This document shows, in pieces, positions 33,954-45,200 of a DNA stretch of 64,000 nucleotides (within the stretch, counting starts at the first letter, position 1; the number at the start of each line of letters is the position of its first letter). Location of the stretch: NCBI GenBank assembly GCA_015680905.1, contig CM027383.1:86833001-86897000 (forward strand), in the 5' to 3' direction. Source of the DNA: Coptis chinensis. Taxonomy: Eukaryota; Streptophyta; Magnoliopsida; Ranunculales; Ranunculaceae. A model generated the notes under the pieces. That model saw only the letters and a program-made list of their open reading frames with translations, had not been told where the DNA came from and ran no database searches. Made by a program: the position numbers and the translations under genes.

Positions 33954-34855
33954 CTAAGCCATTGGCGCATTACTAGAGAGAACCGGACAATCTTCAACAA
34001 GTTCAACATTGACAAAATGATTTCCACCAACATGTGCGCTACCTAACACTTTTTTTACTCTCTTATGATTTTCTTGGGTTCTCATCGGCATGATAAGAAA
34101 GCACTGACGAGCTCCTAAATGTAGGAGGACAACATTAAATCTTGAAGCAAATAGGTATCCAGCAAAGGGCATACTCATCCACTTATTTAAGGGTGCGTAA
34201 CCTTTTTCATGTAGGATTTCCTTCATCGCATAAACAACCTCACTTTGACTGTACAAAGTACAATAAAAGAGGATGTTGTCAGTAAGCTCTTGGTACAAGT
34301 CATTTCTCATCTTTGGCCATTCTTCTTGACTTCTTCCTAATGCAATGCAGAAAGCTCTATAACCGCAATTGCCATCGCCAACAGGGTCATCGACTCTAAC
34401 AATGTATTTATGCATTTCTTCAGGAATATCAAACCCGTAATCCTTAGGACCCCTTATCTTTCCAAAGTCTAACCCATCTTTTATATTTCGTGGTGTGGCT
34501 ATTTTTGGAGAAGACTTATTTCTTAGTGTGGTTGTTTTTGGTGTTTTTAGAGAAGCCTTATTTGTTGGTGTGGTGTGGGTGTTTTGGGTTGGTATTTCGG
34601 AGAAGATTTTTTTTTTGTGGTGTGGGTGTTTTGGGTGGTGAGTGTTTGGTTGTGGCGAGACCCACTCCTCATGGTCACGTTTAGAATGCTCAAAATGAGA
34701 TGGATCTCGGAAGAGTTCTCATCTCCAAATTGGAAGCTTTCTACGCTGCTGCCTACATTTTTTCGGTTTGGTTTTTGCTTCCTCATGAGGTACTTGATAT
34801 AAGCTTGGAGAACACTACTTAGAGTTTTGAACTCTAAATTAATGTAAAAAAGCAA
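33954..34855 (-). pseudogene. OTU-type cysteine peptidase domain of the composite element
   Basis: A 153-residue open frame (34415-33954) has the OTU signature. GDGNCGYRAF places the catalytic Asp/Cys in DGNC at 34365-34376, and a late NHFVNVEL places the His at 34017-34019. The length of about 150 residues fits a compact OTU domain. Upstream, in another frame, 34855-34547 encodes a basic Pro/Thr/Lys linker (KKKSSPKYQPKTPTP) after QAYIKYLMRKQKPNRKNVG, which resembles the tail of a transposase protein. OTU enzymes remove ubiquitin-like modifiers. The catalytic residues are visible here, but frameshifts break the connection to the transposase. Confidence 0.82.
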
Positions 34856-34859
34856 TCAA

Positions 34860-36210
34860 GATTCCTTACTCACGATCTTAGTTTTAGTAGAGTTTGAATA
34901 AGGATTCAACTAACCTAAAGCTTAGAACAACTAAAAATTAGATGTTACAATAAAGGGAAATTAAGGAGTAAGGATATAATATAAATGTTAGATTTTTCCT
35001 TCCTATACAAACATTAATAAAACATTAACAATGAAAACATGCACTTAATAATCGGAATAGAAATTTGAAAGAGAAATTGGAGAGTTAATCCTCCTCATGT
35101 GAAACTATCATTAGTGTTGATTTGAAATAGGTTTTGATTCTTCCTAGACTCATAGACAAGTCCCTAACGGAAAAATAGATTTGATCCCTAGCATGCATGG
35201 CTCACTAAAGAGCTTATACATGCTAGCAAGTGAAACCAAACAATGACTTATCTCTAAGCTCATTGCTTGATTTCTAACTAAACTCTACACCAACTACCAT
35301 TTTGGGGGTAGGATGTAGAGTTAGTTGTTCTTCCTAAACCTACCAAACCAACAATTGGTTTACCCTCACATGAGTTAGACTAACTCCCCAAAAGGGAAGT
35401 TAGCTCATGATCCTTGGGACAAAGACTTATGAACTAATAAAAACACCAAAGAGAAAGAGAGAGAGAGAAAAATATCCACAACCAAACTCACTTCTATATT
35501 TTCTAGAAGAACAAGTGTTCCTCCATTAAAACTATTACAAGCTTTTTAATAAAACCAAAACTAACTTCTCATTTTCACTAAGGAACTAAAATAATGTCAT
35601 GTGAGGAAAATAAGTCAAGGGAGTAAATGGAGTGTCCCCCACCCTTGTCTAATTTCTTCTCCATTTTAGAGAAATCTCATTTCCTCCCACGGTCAAACCA
35701 CATTGATTCATTTTTATCTACCACATTAAAATAAAGTGACACCTTTTTCCTTTTTCTCACTATTAACACCTAATCTAATTTATTACATGCAAGGTGTCAA
35801 CTTTGCACCAATAATTTGTTATCTTTGTCTTGACATGCTCCATGATTGATGACTCATCCATCTTGTGGCCCCGCATAGATGGGTCCATGTGCAGATCCAT
35901 GGCGATCCGTATTTTGGGCGCTTTTACAACTTCCCTATGCGCAGAGAGTTCATCATACGATTGTCCGAGAAATGGAGTCCCTGGTTCAAGAGGTAGGAGC
36001 TTTGGAAGTTTGGTGCTTCTACGTAATGGATTTGGAAGAATTCATATATCTGCCGCTCCTCGTGGCTTTATTGCAGTTTAACCAATATTTCCATGTTTAT
36101 TTGCAAATACCGCAAAAGTATGAAAACATATTTATTTTATGATTATTAAACACATAATGAACCAAATTTATATGTCTCAATGGGGTTTCATAATACACTT
36201 TTGGTGCTTA
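34860..36210. other. Interval between OTU and transposase parts, unassigned
   Basis: About 1.35 kb that interrupts the minus-strand transposase-OTU gene. 34860-35820 is AT-rich without ORFs and could be an intron or an unrecognised insertion. On the plus strand 35850-36120 is open in more than one frame, but I do not recognise a product and suspect chance. Confidence 0.4.
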
Positions 36211-36216
36211 TCGATA

Positions 36217-37915
36217 CTAGCCATGTACTTTCCAGTTAAGCTTCCTAATCATAACCCTTTGCTCTTCTTCAGAAACCATTGCAAACCTATTCAAGAACAA
36301 GTCCATCGAAGGTGTAACATCGGGACCAACACCCACTGACACATTGGGAGCAGACAATATTTTCCAAAATGGGTCGATAGCAGTCGAAGGGATGGATCGC
36401 TCTTGCTCTTCAAACTCAATTAATTCATGAGCACATGACAGTCCAAGGCTCGTGCGCAAATTGCACCAAAACCTGATCTCTCCATCTTTAACACGTTTTA
36501 CGCGGGTATCTATTTCTTCAAATAGCAAGTCCAAACACTTGCGTGAGACAATGCCTCTGAGTTCATGAAACAAAGGAATCCGGTGGTGGTGCTGAGTTAC
36601 AATCATACTTCTCTCGAAGGTAAATCTAATCTCGGACATCTGGATCTCTAGAATCGGGTGGATTAAGCTAAACATACTCAAAAAATTATAACAGTTTGCA
36701 TTTCCTAGTACACGCTTCACCTGAGCATGAGACCTTTCAACTCTATTGGTCGTTGTACTCCCAAAGTGAATGTGTTGGTCAGTCCAACAACATACAAATC
36801 GATCCCTGTGAAGAAACCAAGTATCTTGCAAATAACTAACACAATTGGAGTACTCAACCCTGTAATATTTTCCCAAAGCATCTTATCTATGCTGGAAAAT
36901 AACCTCTGTCTTTGATTTGACTACAGTGTTCCACGAGAACTAGGCTTTCTCTACAAGTTCTGTAGTTGGAAAAATATCGTAACATTTTGAAAGGACGCAC
37001 GTAGCGATATGTCATCTACATAGATGCTTGTGTGCGTTAGGGAAAACTTTGTCAGTGGCACTCTTCAGGGCCAAGTCCCTATCAGACACGATCACGGATG
37101 GGCTTATGTCACCAAGCAAGCCACTAAAATGACACATGGCCCACTCATAGTCGACTATTATTTCAGACTGAAGCAGCACCAGACACATGGTGAAAGACTT
37201 CCACGTTGAAATCACCCCAACAAATTGTACGAAAGGCCACCGATACCTGTTAGTTTTTTAGGTAGCGTCTAACGTGAAAACTGTTGGAAAAGTCTGAGCC
37301 AACTTAACACCTTCTGGATGGGCCCATAACAACCCCGTTATCTCCTCGGTATTCTCATCCTGTCTCAACTCCTCAAAATAATGTTCTTTTTCTAACAACT
37401 CACACAATCTCTGCAATTGTGTGAGACCGTTAATATCTAATTTCCTCACCTTCTGCCTTGCAGTGTACACTTGGGATATACTATATATGTTTTCATGATA
37501 CCTATTCTTGATGGAATCCAAAATTTGTTTAGGCTTTATTTGACACTTACTCATCTCTGACAAGTACTCGAACTCTAGAACGGTCAGACGAGTAGCAAAT
37601 GCATGTCCTTCAAGGGTCTTCGCCAATACATGGTTGTGAATACCATTTCTAACTTTTATTTTCCAACTATCGACAATGCCGTTGGAAAACACCTTTTAAC
37701 TTAAATGGACATCCTGATTTCGTAGTTCCCGACCTTCTCTTAATAGCCCTCCCTTCGCCTTCCTTCATGTGTGACCGATACACACCCGAGCACTCGCAAG
37801 CCAAATTCAATCTTGCTACTCGGTTTCCCTTGGCACACTCCGACTTTTCAATGACCACAACAACATTAACTTGTTTTCCTCTAGCGGTTGCCCAACCGAT
37901 TGCCTCGCTACGTAT
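36217..37915 (-). pseudogene. Mutator-like (MULE) transposase, composite element copy 1
   Basis: Reading from 37915 down, an N-terminal FAR1-like DNA-binding stretch (CSGVYRSH ... SGCPFKLKG) is followed by IHNHVLAKTLEGHAF and the MULE DDE core. The first Asp is in FTLDAT (near 37265) and the second in VSDRDLAL (near 37085). A CR-stop-HI site (near 37017) is followed by the Glu in TTNRVERSH (36736-36738). In-frame stops at 37258-37260 and near 37015, and a shift near 37690, disable it. The protein would bind the element ends and catalyse cut-and-paste. It is convergent with the PMD gene. Confidence 0.88.
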
Positions 37916-38433
37916 ATGAAAGACCTAAACACATAAAAAACAACAACTATTATTAATACACTAATAAAATTATATTTAGAAAATTTAAAAAAAAAATGAA
38001 ATCAATGCCTACTCCATCATACCTTTTTCATAGTAAAAATTTATGTTGTATCACTTAAAATCGGTTGACAATCCACGTCATTCGAGTTTGCAGAGGATCG
38101 GTTCTCGGATAGCGGCAAAGAATCCTACATATAGAATAAAACAAGAATCTCAAACAATTTGCATTTAGGTAATGAGGGATTTCAAAGTTACAAAAAAACA
38201 TGAACTTCTCACTAAATTTAGTCCAAACGACCCAGCCATGTAGTTCCATTGAGGGTCCAAACGACCCAGCCATGTAGTTTGGGCTCGGGTTTTGCATTCA
38301 TTCATTCATTCAATCAATCAATCAAGTGATTTGCATTCATTCTAATCAATGCTCTCTTGTAGATTCATTCATTCATTCATTTATTAATTCAATCAATCAA
38401 GTGTTTTTGTATTCATTATAATCAAATGTTACC
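37916..38433 (-). other. 5' part of the transposase gene with spacer and repeats
   Basis: On the minus strand, 38140-38050 may encode a short exon (LPLSENRSSANSNDVDCQ). Two CCAAACGACCCAGCCATGTAG repeats (38221-38275) and (ATTC)n / CAATCAAT simple repeats (38295-38400) surround it. The rest is AT-rich and probably intronic. Confidence 0.45.
38219..38292. repeat. Hairpin repeat family, distal pair
   Basis: Two direct copies of CCAAACGACCCAGCCATGTAG, 39 bp apart, belong to the same family as the arrays at 32936-33330 and 62012-62115. Confidence 0.8.
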
Positions 38434-38640
38434 TTATAACTTATAATTTAGGTTTGTACTTTGTCGTCGACGATTTCTCGACATCTCATTTGCTCGACTA
38501 ATCGCATCTTCAAATTCTTCACCTTCAATATTTTGTGTCACTTCTTCACTTTCAACATTTCTTCTATTTTCTCCTTCTCTAATTTGTTGTTGCACCTCAA
38601 GCATTATCTCAAATGCTTCTTCTTCATCTTCATGTTCCAT
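38434..38640 (-). pseudogene. Acidic N-terminal exon, probably of the MULE transposase
   Basis: A 68-codon open frame from an ATG at 38640 encodes a Glu-rich peptide (EDEEEAFEIMLEVQQQ) ending with a short basic segment. It lies upstream of the transposase on the same strand. Membership in that gene is inferred from position only. Confidence 0.4.
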
Positions 38641-38661
38641 TTAGGATTTTGATTGGGTATT

Positions 38662-39165
38662 CTATGTCGCAAACCTCGATAACTCATTAAACTTGGTCAC
38701 ATACCCAATCATAGACTTCCCATCTTGAGTCAACTCAGGGAACTGTTGAGCCAACTGCTCTTTTATTGCTTCAGGAATGAACTTACTCTCAAATCTAATC
38801 TTGAAGTCCTCCCAAGTCAAAGTTCTAGTGTCCAAACTAGGGGTGAGAGCTCGCCACCAAAACCTAGCAGAGTCATCAAGTTGGTGAGCAGCCAACTCCT
38901 GCTTCTATACCTCAGTAAGCTGCATACGCTCAAATACATTTTCATAACTTTGAATCCAAGACTCCGCTGTGATTGCGTTCCCAATACCAGTAAACTGCTG
39001 CCCACCAAGAGAACCAAACTCCTTATTGCGCTTAGCAAAAGGATCTCCCTGAACAGGCTGGTTATTCTGCATAGCCTGCAACAACTGATTCAACTGCCCT
39101 CCTGACATCTGTACTGGAGTGTTCACTGCAGGTCCAGTAGTATTGCCATTACGTGTCTCAACCAT
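38662..39165 (-). pseudogene. Tekay-like Ty3/Gypsy gag, 3' truncated
   Basis: An ATG at 39163-39165 (MVETRNGN) starts gag. It has a Gln/Asn-rich N-terminus and then the Retrotrans_gag domain (ARFWWRALTPSL, TWEDFKIRFESKFIP, GYVTKFNELSRFA). One in-frame stop lies near 38908. The protein is cut at about 38662, where it runs into the composite element. Nothing downstream (protease, RT, integrase) is present. Confidence 0.88.
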
Positions 39166-39284
39166 GATCCACAGGTTCAAACAAAACTCTCGTTAATATT
39201 CACATATTTCCAAAACTCTAAACACTATAACCCATATTCCATATCCGAGGATCACTTAGACTTTCTAAATCTAAGCTAACCTAA

Positions 39285-39297
39285 GCTCCGATATCAA
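39285..39297 (-). other. Primer-binding site of the Tekay-like element
   Basis: On the minus strand TTGATATCGGAGC follows the LTR end. It resembles the initiator-Met tRNA site with two changes. Confidence 0.7.
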
Positions 39298-40320
39298 AAT
39301 ATCACAGCCCGAATATCTAAACAATTACAAAGTCAATATTTGAAATATAAATATCTCAAACATCACTATGTTCAATTGTCTAAAACCCATGCTATGACGG
39401 GGTGGATACAACATATACAAAAACCTTAAAAGCCATATCATAAAAGAATCAACTTAAATTAAATAATCCCAAGAATTATCCACCATCACTTTATTAATAA
39501 GCTATCTTCCGTCCAAAACAAAACATCAAACAAACTCTAAGAATAAAAGTCATCACTACCATATTCTCATGTCATGCTGAATATGTAAACTACGTTATTA
39601 CATCCTTCCAATAAGAATTTGACCTAATAAATGAACTAGCGGACTGCTCCAGGCAAGAATCCAAATCACATACCGTGGTTCCACTGCCTTCCACCTATGT
39701 TCCCAAGAACACACGTTGCCAAAACAAAGCAAACATGGGTCAGCCAAATAGAATTTGATGGTATGAGTAGACTAACAATATAAAATCATTTCCAGACTTT
39801 AATTATCCAACAAACACTTTATATGTACCCATATCTTAATCATTCTCAACTTGGAAGACAGGTAGTTCCGTCATTTCAACCGGCATAGTTTCTTTCCAAG
39901 CAAAACTTCCATTCTATTAACTCATTATAATAACTCATTTTAATAAATAAGTAATTGAATTAAATCTTACCGATATCCACTTATGTATAAGGGTAGGACT
40001 GCATCCCTGCACAAAATATTATTAAGTCCTATCCTCCTACAAACGGAAGTTAGAAATTCTAAATAAACATATGTAGATATCCTATCAGTATTCAAATGTA
40101 AGTCTAAGCACACCCGTACAATCAAATCAATTTCTCTTATTAATTAATCGATTACTTTTCTTATACACCCACCCTTAATTTAGTACTTACTCCACGATTT
40201 GCACTCCACACATTTGCCAAATCACACATTCCTGTGTGCCTCTCTCCCACCAAATACCACAATATCATAGCCATCTCTAGGCTTTCATACACATATTTCA
40301 CAGCCTCTTTGGGCATAAAA

Positions 40321-40660
40321 CTCATGTTATTCATGGCACATTCAATGAAATACCTTAGGTCATTCCCGCCACATTCAAGGAATACCTATTATATCACTAA
40401 TGGGTCATTCATGGCACATTTAATGAATGCCCTGGGTCATTCCAGCCACATTCAAGGAATACCCAACCTTACATTCCCGTACACTCAAGGAATACAACTA
40501 ACCCGCAAGGTGAATACCTTAGTTCCTCTCTAGGGCAGTCCAAACAATCTGGTCATTCATGCACATTCAATGAATACCCGGGTCATTCATTGCACAGTCA
40601 ATGAATACCCCTTTATAACGCTAATGGGCCATTTATGGCACATTCAATAAATGGTCACCT
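40321..40660. repeat. GGGTCATTCATGGCACATTC-type minisatellite
   Basis: About eight degenerate copies of a unit near 30 bp, alternating TTCATGGCACATTCAATGAAT and TTCC(A/C)GCCACATTCAAGGAAT. Each unit contains a weak ATTCA...TGAAT palindrome. It lies inside the Tekay-like LTR. Confidence 0.85.
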
Positions 40661-40914
40661 AGCATATGACATCATCAGTCATAAAATCTCATTTCCAAAA
40701 CTTGAGGCGTGGAGAGTTTTAAAAGGGTGCGGTAAATTTGTTTACTCATTATTGAACTTTATTGCATATATTATTTCAGAGAATGGAGAAGTATCTTGTT
40801 TCGTGTATTATTGTTTACGCGTTATTAATTATATCGATGTCTAAGTGTCATAGCGTCGTATATCATAACAGAATTATAATAAGAATGAAATTTCACATAG
40901 TAGTTAATATACAT

Positions 40915-40916
<2 letters not shown>

Positions 40917-40982
<66 letters not shown>

Positions 40983-41006
40983 GTCTTATAAGCACGCTAA
41001 TAATAT

Positions 41007-41071
<65 letters not shown>
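40917..41071. repeat. Two long (TA)n microsatellites
   Basis: TA runs of about 65 bp each (40917-40981 and 41007-41071) are separated by 25 bp of other sequence. They lie inside the LTR. Confidence 0.97.
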
Positions 41072-41073
<2 letters not shown>

Positions 41074-42293
41074 TCTTAGCCTAAAGCCAAGCACGCTAAT
41101 AGCCCTAGACCTATCCTAATAGACCAAATCATAATCCGAGTTAAAAGTCAAATTTGGTCAACTAGTCAAAGTTAACTCGGGTCAACATCAGTCAACCGGT
41201 CCTAAACTCATCTAACCCAAAAACCTAAAGTCTAAAACATAAGTCCAAAAGTGAAATCTAAAATTTAAAACACTCAAGCCCACCTACTGATTCGGCCCAA
41301 GCCTAACAAAACAAAAAAACCTCATTGTTCATCTTCCTCACCAGTGCCTCCACCACCACAGCAACTACTACAACCACCACTCGCAGCCACCTCTATTAAA
41401 CCCATCGGTTTTTATCCCTATGAAAAACCCAAACTACCTATAACATCAAATCTCGATTTCCCCACTCTTCCCAAAATCGCATCCAACGCCATTAACACTC
41501 CTGTGACAGCTTCACCATCACTCAAACACAAGCAAACCAAAAACCCAAAGACTATTTGAGTTTCAATCCCTAACCAAAAACCAAATACTATTGTGAAATC
41601 AAACTTGATTTCCCCCACTCCTCACCATCGCGTTTTGACGGCCATTAACGCTCCTGTCGAAGCTTCACAACACTCAAACAACAATCATTCACTACCCATC
41701 ATTCCCCGGTAACCCACGAATCATAAACCAACCCAAAACAACAACCATATGAATTCAAACAAAAATCCAGGATAATTTCTTCTTTTGGCTTACGCCGCCA
41801 TTAACAGCCCATCAAGATTTAACAATTCAATTTCATAGTTTCACAATTTAAGCAAATCAATATGTTAACATTCAACAGTTTATCAATTCGACAGAAAAAA
41901 AAACGACAGAAGAATATGCAGAACAAAAATACTGAGTGGAAAACTAGTTTTTTTTCTTCATACCGGTGAAATGGAAAATAAAATAAAATATAACTACTCA
42001 CCCGTGATACACTCCTACTACCCGCTGATATTAGCTATCAGTAAATCTCCAGCAATAAACCTCTCTTCTCCTCTATGTGAAAAACTCTCTTTTTTCTTCT
42101 CTGTGTAAAAATAAACTCTACGTGTGAACTCCCTTTTTGTTTTAAAACCCCCCGAAAAACAAGGAGGAAGGTTTATATTTTTTTTACCTATGGGGTTTCC
42201 TATCCTTACTAATATCTATCCTATTTTTGTTTTATCTATTATTATTATTATTATTATACTACGAAAAATAAAAGAAATAAACGGGGTGTTATA

Positions 42294-44539
42294 GGCACCC
42301 TCTCTCATATGTAATCTGTGATACACGAACTCTGGGTCCAACCCCGCCAAGTCATCGATTGTCCATGCAAACACATCACTATTCTCGGTTAATAAGGCAA
42401 CCAACCTCACTTTCCAAACCTCCGACAAACTTGCCCCCACATTCACAAACTTCTCCTCTTCTGACAACCCTATGTTTACAACCTCAATCTCATCCATCAT
42501 CTTGGCCCCGACGAGTAGCTCCTTCTCGCCGGCTTCGTTCTGTAATTGATATGTCAGTTTGTCACCCTTCTCCGGCGCTTCCTTATCTGGTGTACGGACT
42601 AACCCTTTAGCTGTCACCTGGTGGATGTTTTGTGTCGTGACCTGATCACCTTTTATCTCATACGTTCCCCCATTGGTTGGGAAGCGGATTACTTGATAAT
42701 AAGTGGATGGGATTGCCTTCATCTCGTGAATCCACTTCTTTCCCAAGATCGCGTTGTATTGCAAGTTGGTATCTACTATCATAAATTAAAGCAGGTGAAA
42801 ACAATCACCGGCCCTGCAGTCACCGGCAGTACCAATTCCCCTAATGGCTCCGTCATATTGTCATTGAAGCCAAATAAGTTAGTTTGAGGGGGCTTCATCT
42901 GCTTCCTTTCAATACACATTTCTTCCATTGCTCCCTTTAATAACAAATCCACTGAGCTACCGCAGTCTATCACACCCTTTTCACCAGGTAATTGTCCATC
43001 ACTATTGTGTTCACCAGCGCATCCTCGTGAGGAGAGACTACTGATTCCAGATCTTTATGAGTGAACTCTATCATGTCGTTTCCCTTGCTGGCTCCTAGAA
43101 CTGGCCGCAGAGTACTCAGGACCTCATTTATCTGCTGCAAGTTGACTGTCCTTCTCACTTTATCTCTGTAGGCGTTCCTCCCCAGCGCTTCTCCACTAAA
43201 AATAACATTAATTGTACCCAAGATCCTAGCCGCGGCAGGAACCATTTCAACCGGCTGCACTTCCTTGATAAACTCCTTCAACTTCCCTCTCCCAATCATT
43301 CTTTCTACTAACCATTGTAACGCGAAGCAGTCATTGGTGGCATGATTCCTGACCTGATGGTATGCACAAAACGACTTTCCTTCTATTTCCCTAGGGGTGT
43401 TCCGCGACCCTTCATAATATTGCTCTCCCTTGATTAACGACAAGATTTCCTCCAGCGACTTGTTCAGTAGTGTTTGCTCTACTTCGCGGTATTGTTTTCT
43501 CTCCTTGTAGTCTCTTCTGACTTGGTCCCTGCCTCTTTCTGCTTTCTGTGTCTCCCCCTATAGGTTCCCCCCTCTTTTACCGCGGTCCTTTCCCTGTCTC
43601 TCTCGGTCCTCCATTCCCACGACTTGCACTAACTTTTCAGTCTTCTTGTGTTCCTTGCTATTTCTCTGCAGAATGTCCTCGTACCTTATGTATCTTTCTA
43701 CCTTAAGATATAGCGCATGTAAGGTATAGTAACTCCGATCTTAGACACAGACTCATGGACTCTGGTTCCCTAATTCAATCCATGCTGGAAAGCTATGACT
43801 GCGGTTCGCTCATCCAGATTTTCCACCCGCAGTGTCTCTTCCTTAAATTTGCACAAGAAATCCCTAAGTGTCTCGGCAGGCTTTTGCTTGACATTAAAGA
43901 GATCCGCGACATCGACCACCCTTTTTTCTGATGGATGAAGTGATTTATAAAGGTATGTTCCAGTTCCTCAAAGCTTTGTATGCTTCGCGGCTCCAACCGA
44001 TAATACTAATCTGACGCTCCCCTTTTCAGACTAGCGAGAAACATCATATAGCGGAGCCCATCATACTTCCCCTCTTGCCATAGCAGCATCTGCTGCCTGA
44101 AGTGATGCAAATGGTCCGTCGGATCTCCTTTCTCATTGTATCTCTCGAACCGTGGTTGCGTAAACGTCTTCGGTACCTCGGAATTCCAAACTGAATCAAC
44201 AAGTGGGTTCTGGTTCAGACTGGCCACCATTTTATTTGCCGCACCTTGTTTTTCTTTTTCTGCCGCGCAGTTTGCCTCTCTGTCCCTTTCTATCATTGCC
44301 TAAACTACTTCCATGGTGATGCCATCTGTGTTGTTCACTCTGAGTCCATGGGGAAGTTCCTCGCCTCGCCCCTCCACTTCACTACCTTCAAGTTCCTCTA
44401 TTTCTGCTCCCCCCTGAGTGGTCTCCTTTTCCCTCCTTAACTCATCATTCTCCTCTCTGAGTCTCCCTACCTCCTCCTCGGCAACCTCGTCGCTTTTTAC
44501 CCGCGGTATCCTCGACTTCCTCCTCCTCCATCTCTTCAT
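42294..44539 (-). pseudogene. Tat-like gag-protease polyprotein, broken
   Basis: From 44539 downward, a coiled-coil Glu/Arg-rich N-terminus has an in-frame TAG at 44300-44302. The Retrotrans_gag core (GDPTDHLHHFRQQM, LEPRSIQSFEELE) then follows, with a stop and a shift near 44005 and 43930. The CAYHQVRNHATNDC zinc knuckle-like motif lies near 43370. The protease region shows a degenerate active site (MIDCGSSVDLL, near 42960) and YNAILGKKWIHEM. The frame then enters the conserved DVFAW / GLDPEFVYHRL linker before RT and stops at the Tekay insertion. Confidence 0.85.
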
Positions 44540-44663
44540 TTTCTTCCTTGATGGTGTCCACCCTCACCCTTTTGGGTCCCCCCCCCCCCTTCTTCTACCT
44601 CTTCCTCTCTTTGCTACCGAGGCATACCCTAAACTTTCCTTTTTCTTCCTAGATCGTGGACCA

Positions 44664-44688
44664 CCTCGTTCCCACAGACGACGCCAAA
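44664..44688 (-). other. Primer-binding site of the Tat-like element
   Basis: The minus strand reads TTTGGCGTCGTCTGTGGGAA directly after the LTR end (CACA). This is the usual Tat-lineage leader with one C-to-T change. Confidence 0.75.
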
Positions 44689-45200
44689 TGTGTGAACCAC
44701 AAATATAATACCTCACAATCTCACTAGCTAGTCTCTCCTCTTTCCTCTTTTCTACTATTCCTTTTATATCTTCCTCTCCTCCCCTCCTTTCCGTTGATCC
44801 TCTTGTTAATCTCACAATCACTACCTTCCCATTTGTCCTTTTAGGGTTCCACGGCCTCGATACTGTGCTTCCCTTTCCTCATTCCTTATCTTGCGTCCTG
44901 TCTGACTCGGAGACCCTGTTGGGTCCTACCTCACTTTAGGGTTTCACGGACGTGATTCCATGCTCCATGCTCCGTGCTCCAATCTCCTTACTCTACTTTG
45001 GGCTAGATGACATGTCACCTCAATGGTCATAAAATGGGTTTATACAATAACTATATTTGCACTTTGTAGTAACAGGAGGTCTACTCACCTAGTTACTATG
45101 ACACTTCCGTTTGCAAAAGGTTCATCTGCAGGTCCCAGATTCCCAATGTGACTTATGCTACCCTCGCGGATGTAATGGTTGGCACAAGCCTGTTTACTCA
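44689..45200 (-). repeat. Probable 5' LTR of the Tat-like element (outer end uncertain)
   Basis: The inner edge at 44689 is fixed by the primer-binding site. A TATAAAAGG promoter-like motif lies on the minus strand near 44760. The outer edge is a guess because no second LTR or duplication is available. Confidence 0.45.

Larger units (their letters stand above)
13882..38660 (+). mobile_element. Composite PMD / Mutator-like element, copy 1 (split by a Copia insertion)
   Basis: The left end is set by homology with 47311 onward: both begin with a GGGTC(C)TGT-like sequence followed by a CCCAAGCCCAAA-type stretch. The element contains a long non-coding 5' part (13882-15500 and 29237-29587), a plus-strand PMD gene (29588-32066), hairpin repeat arrays, and minus-strand OTU and Mutator-like transposase sequences (33954-38640). 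The right boundary is drawn at the junction with a Gypsy gag at about 38660. No long terminal inverted repeats or 9-bp TSD were found, so both ends are provisional. Confidence 0.6.
39300..42293 (-). repeat. 5' LTR (about 3.0 kb) of the Tekay-like element
   Basis: On the minus strand it starts TATAACACCCCG (a TGTAACACCCC start with a G-to-A change) and ends GGGCTGTGATA just before the primer-binding site. The 2994-bp length fits Tekay/Del-type LTRs. It contains a minisatellite (40321-40660) and two TA microsatellites (40917-40981, 41007-41071). A proline-rich plus-strand ORF inside (41344-41559) is not considered a gene. Confidence 0.82.
42294..45200 (-). mobile_element. Tat-like Ty3/Gypsy element, interrupted by the Tekay-like element
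   Basis: Minus-strand order is LTR (from 44689 upward), primer-binding site, gag, protease, start of RT. The reading frame breaks at 42294 exactly where the Tekay LTR begins. The remainder of pol and the 3' LTR are not in the window. The outer LTR end is uncertain. Confidence 0.75.

Noticed and set aside
35830-36142. Overlapping plus-strand ORFs as a host gene
   Set aside because: Two frames are open for less than 90 codons each with no recognisable motif. They lie within the minus-strand transposase/OTU gene region, so I treat them as chance.
40321-40660. Regular short repeats reminiscent of a CRISPR array
   Set aside because: Units are degenerate and adjacent with no unique spacers of constant length, and they sit in a plant LTR.
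41344-41559. Proline-rich plus-strand ORF
   Set aside because: It lies inside the minus-strand Tekay-like LTR and has no recognisable domain.
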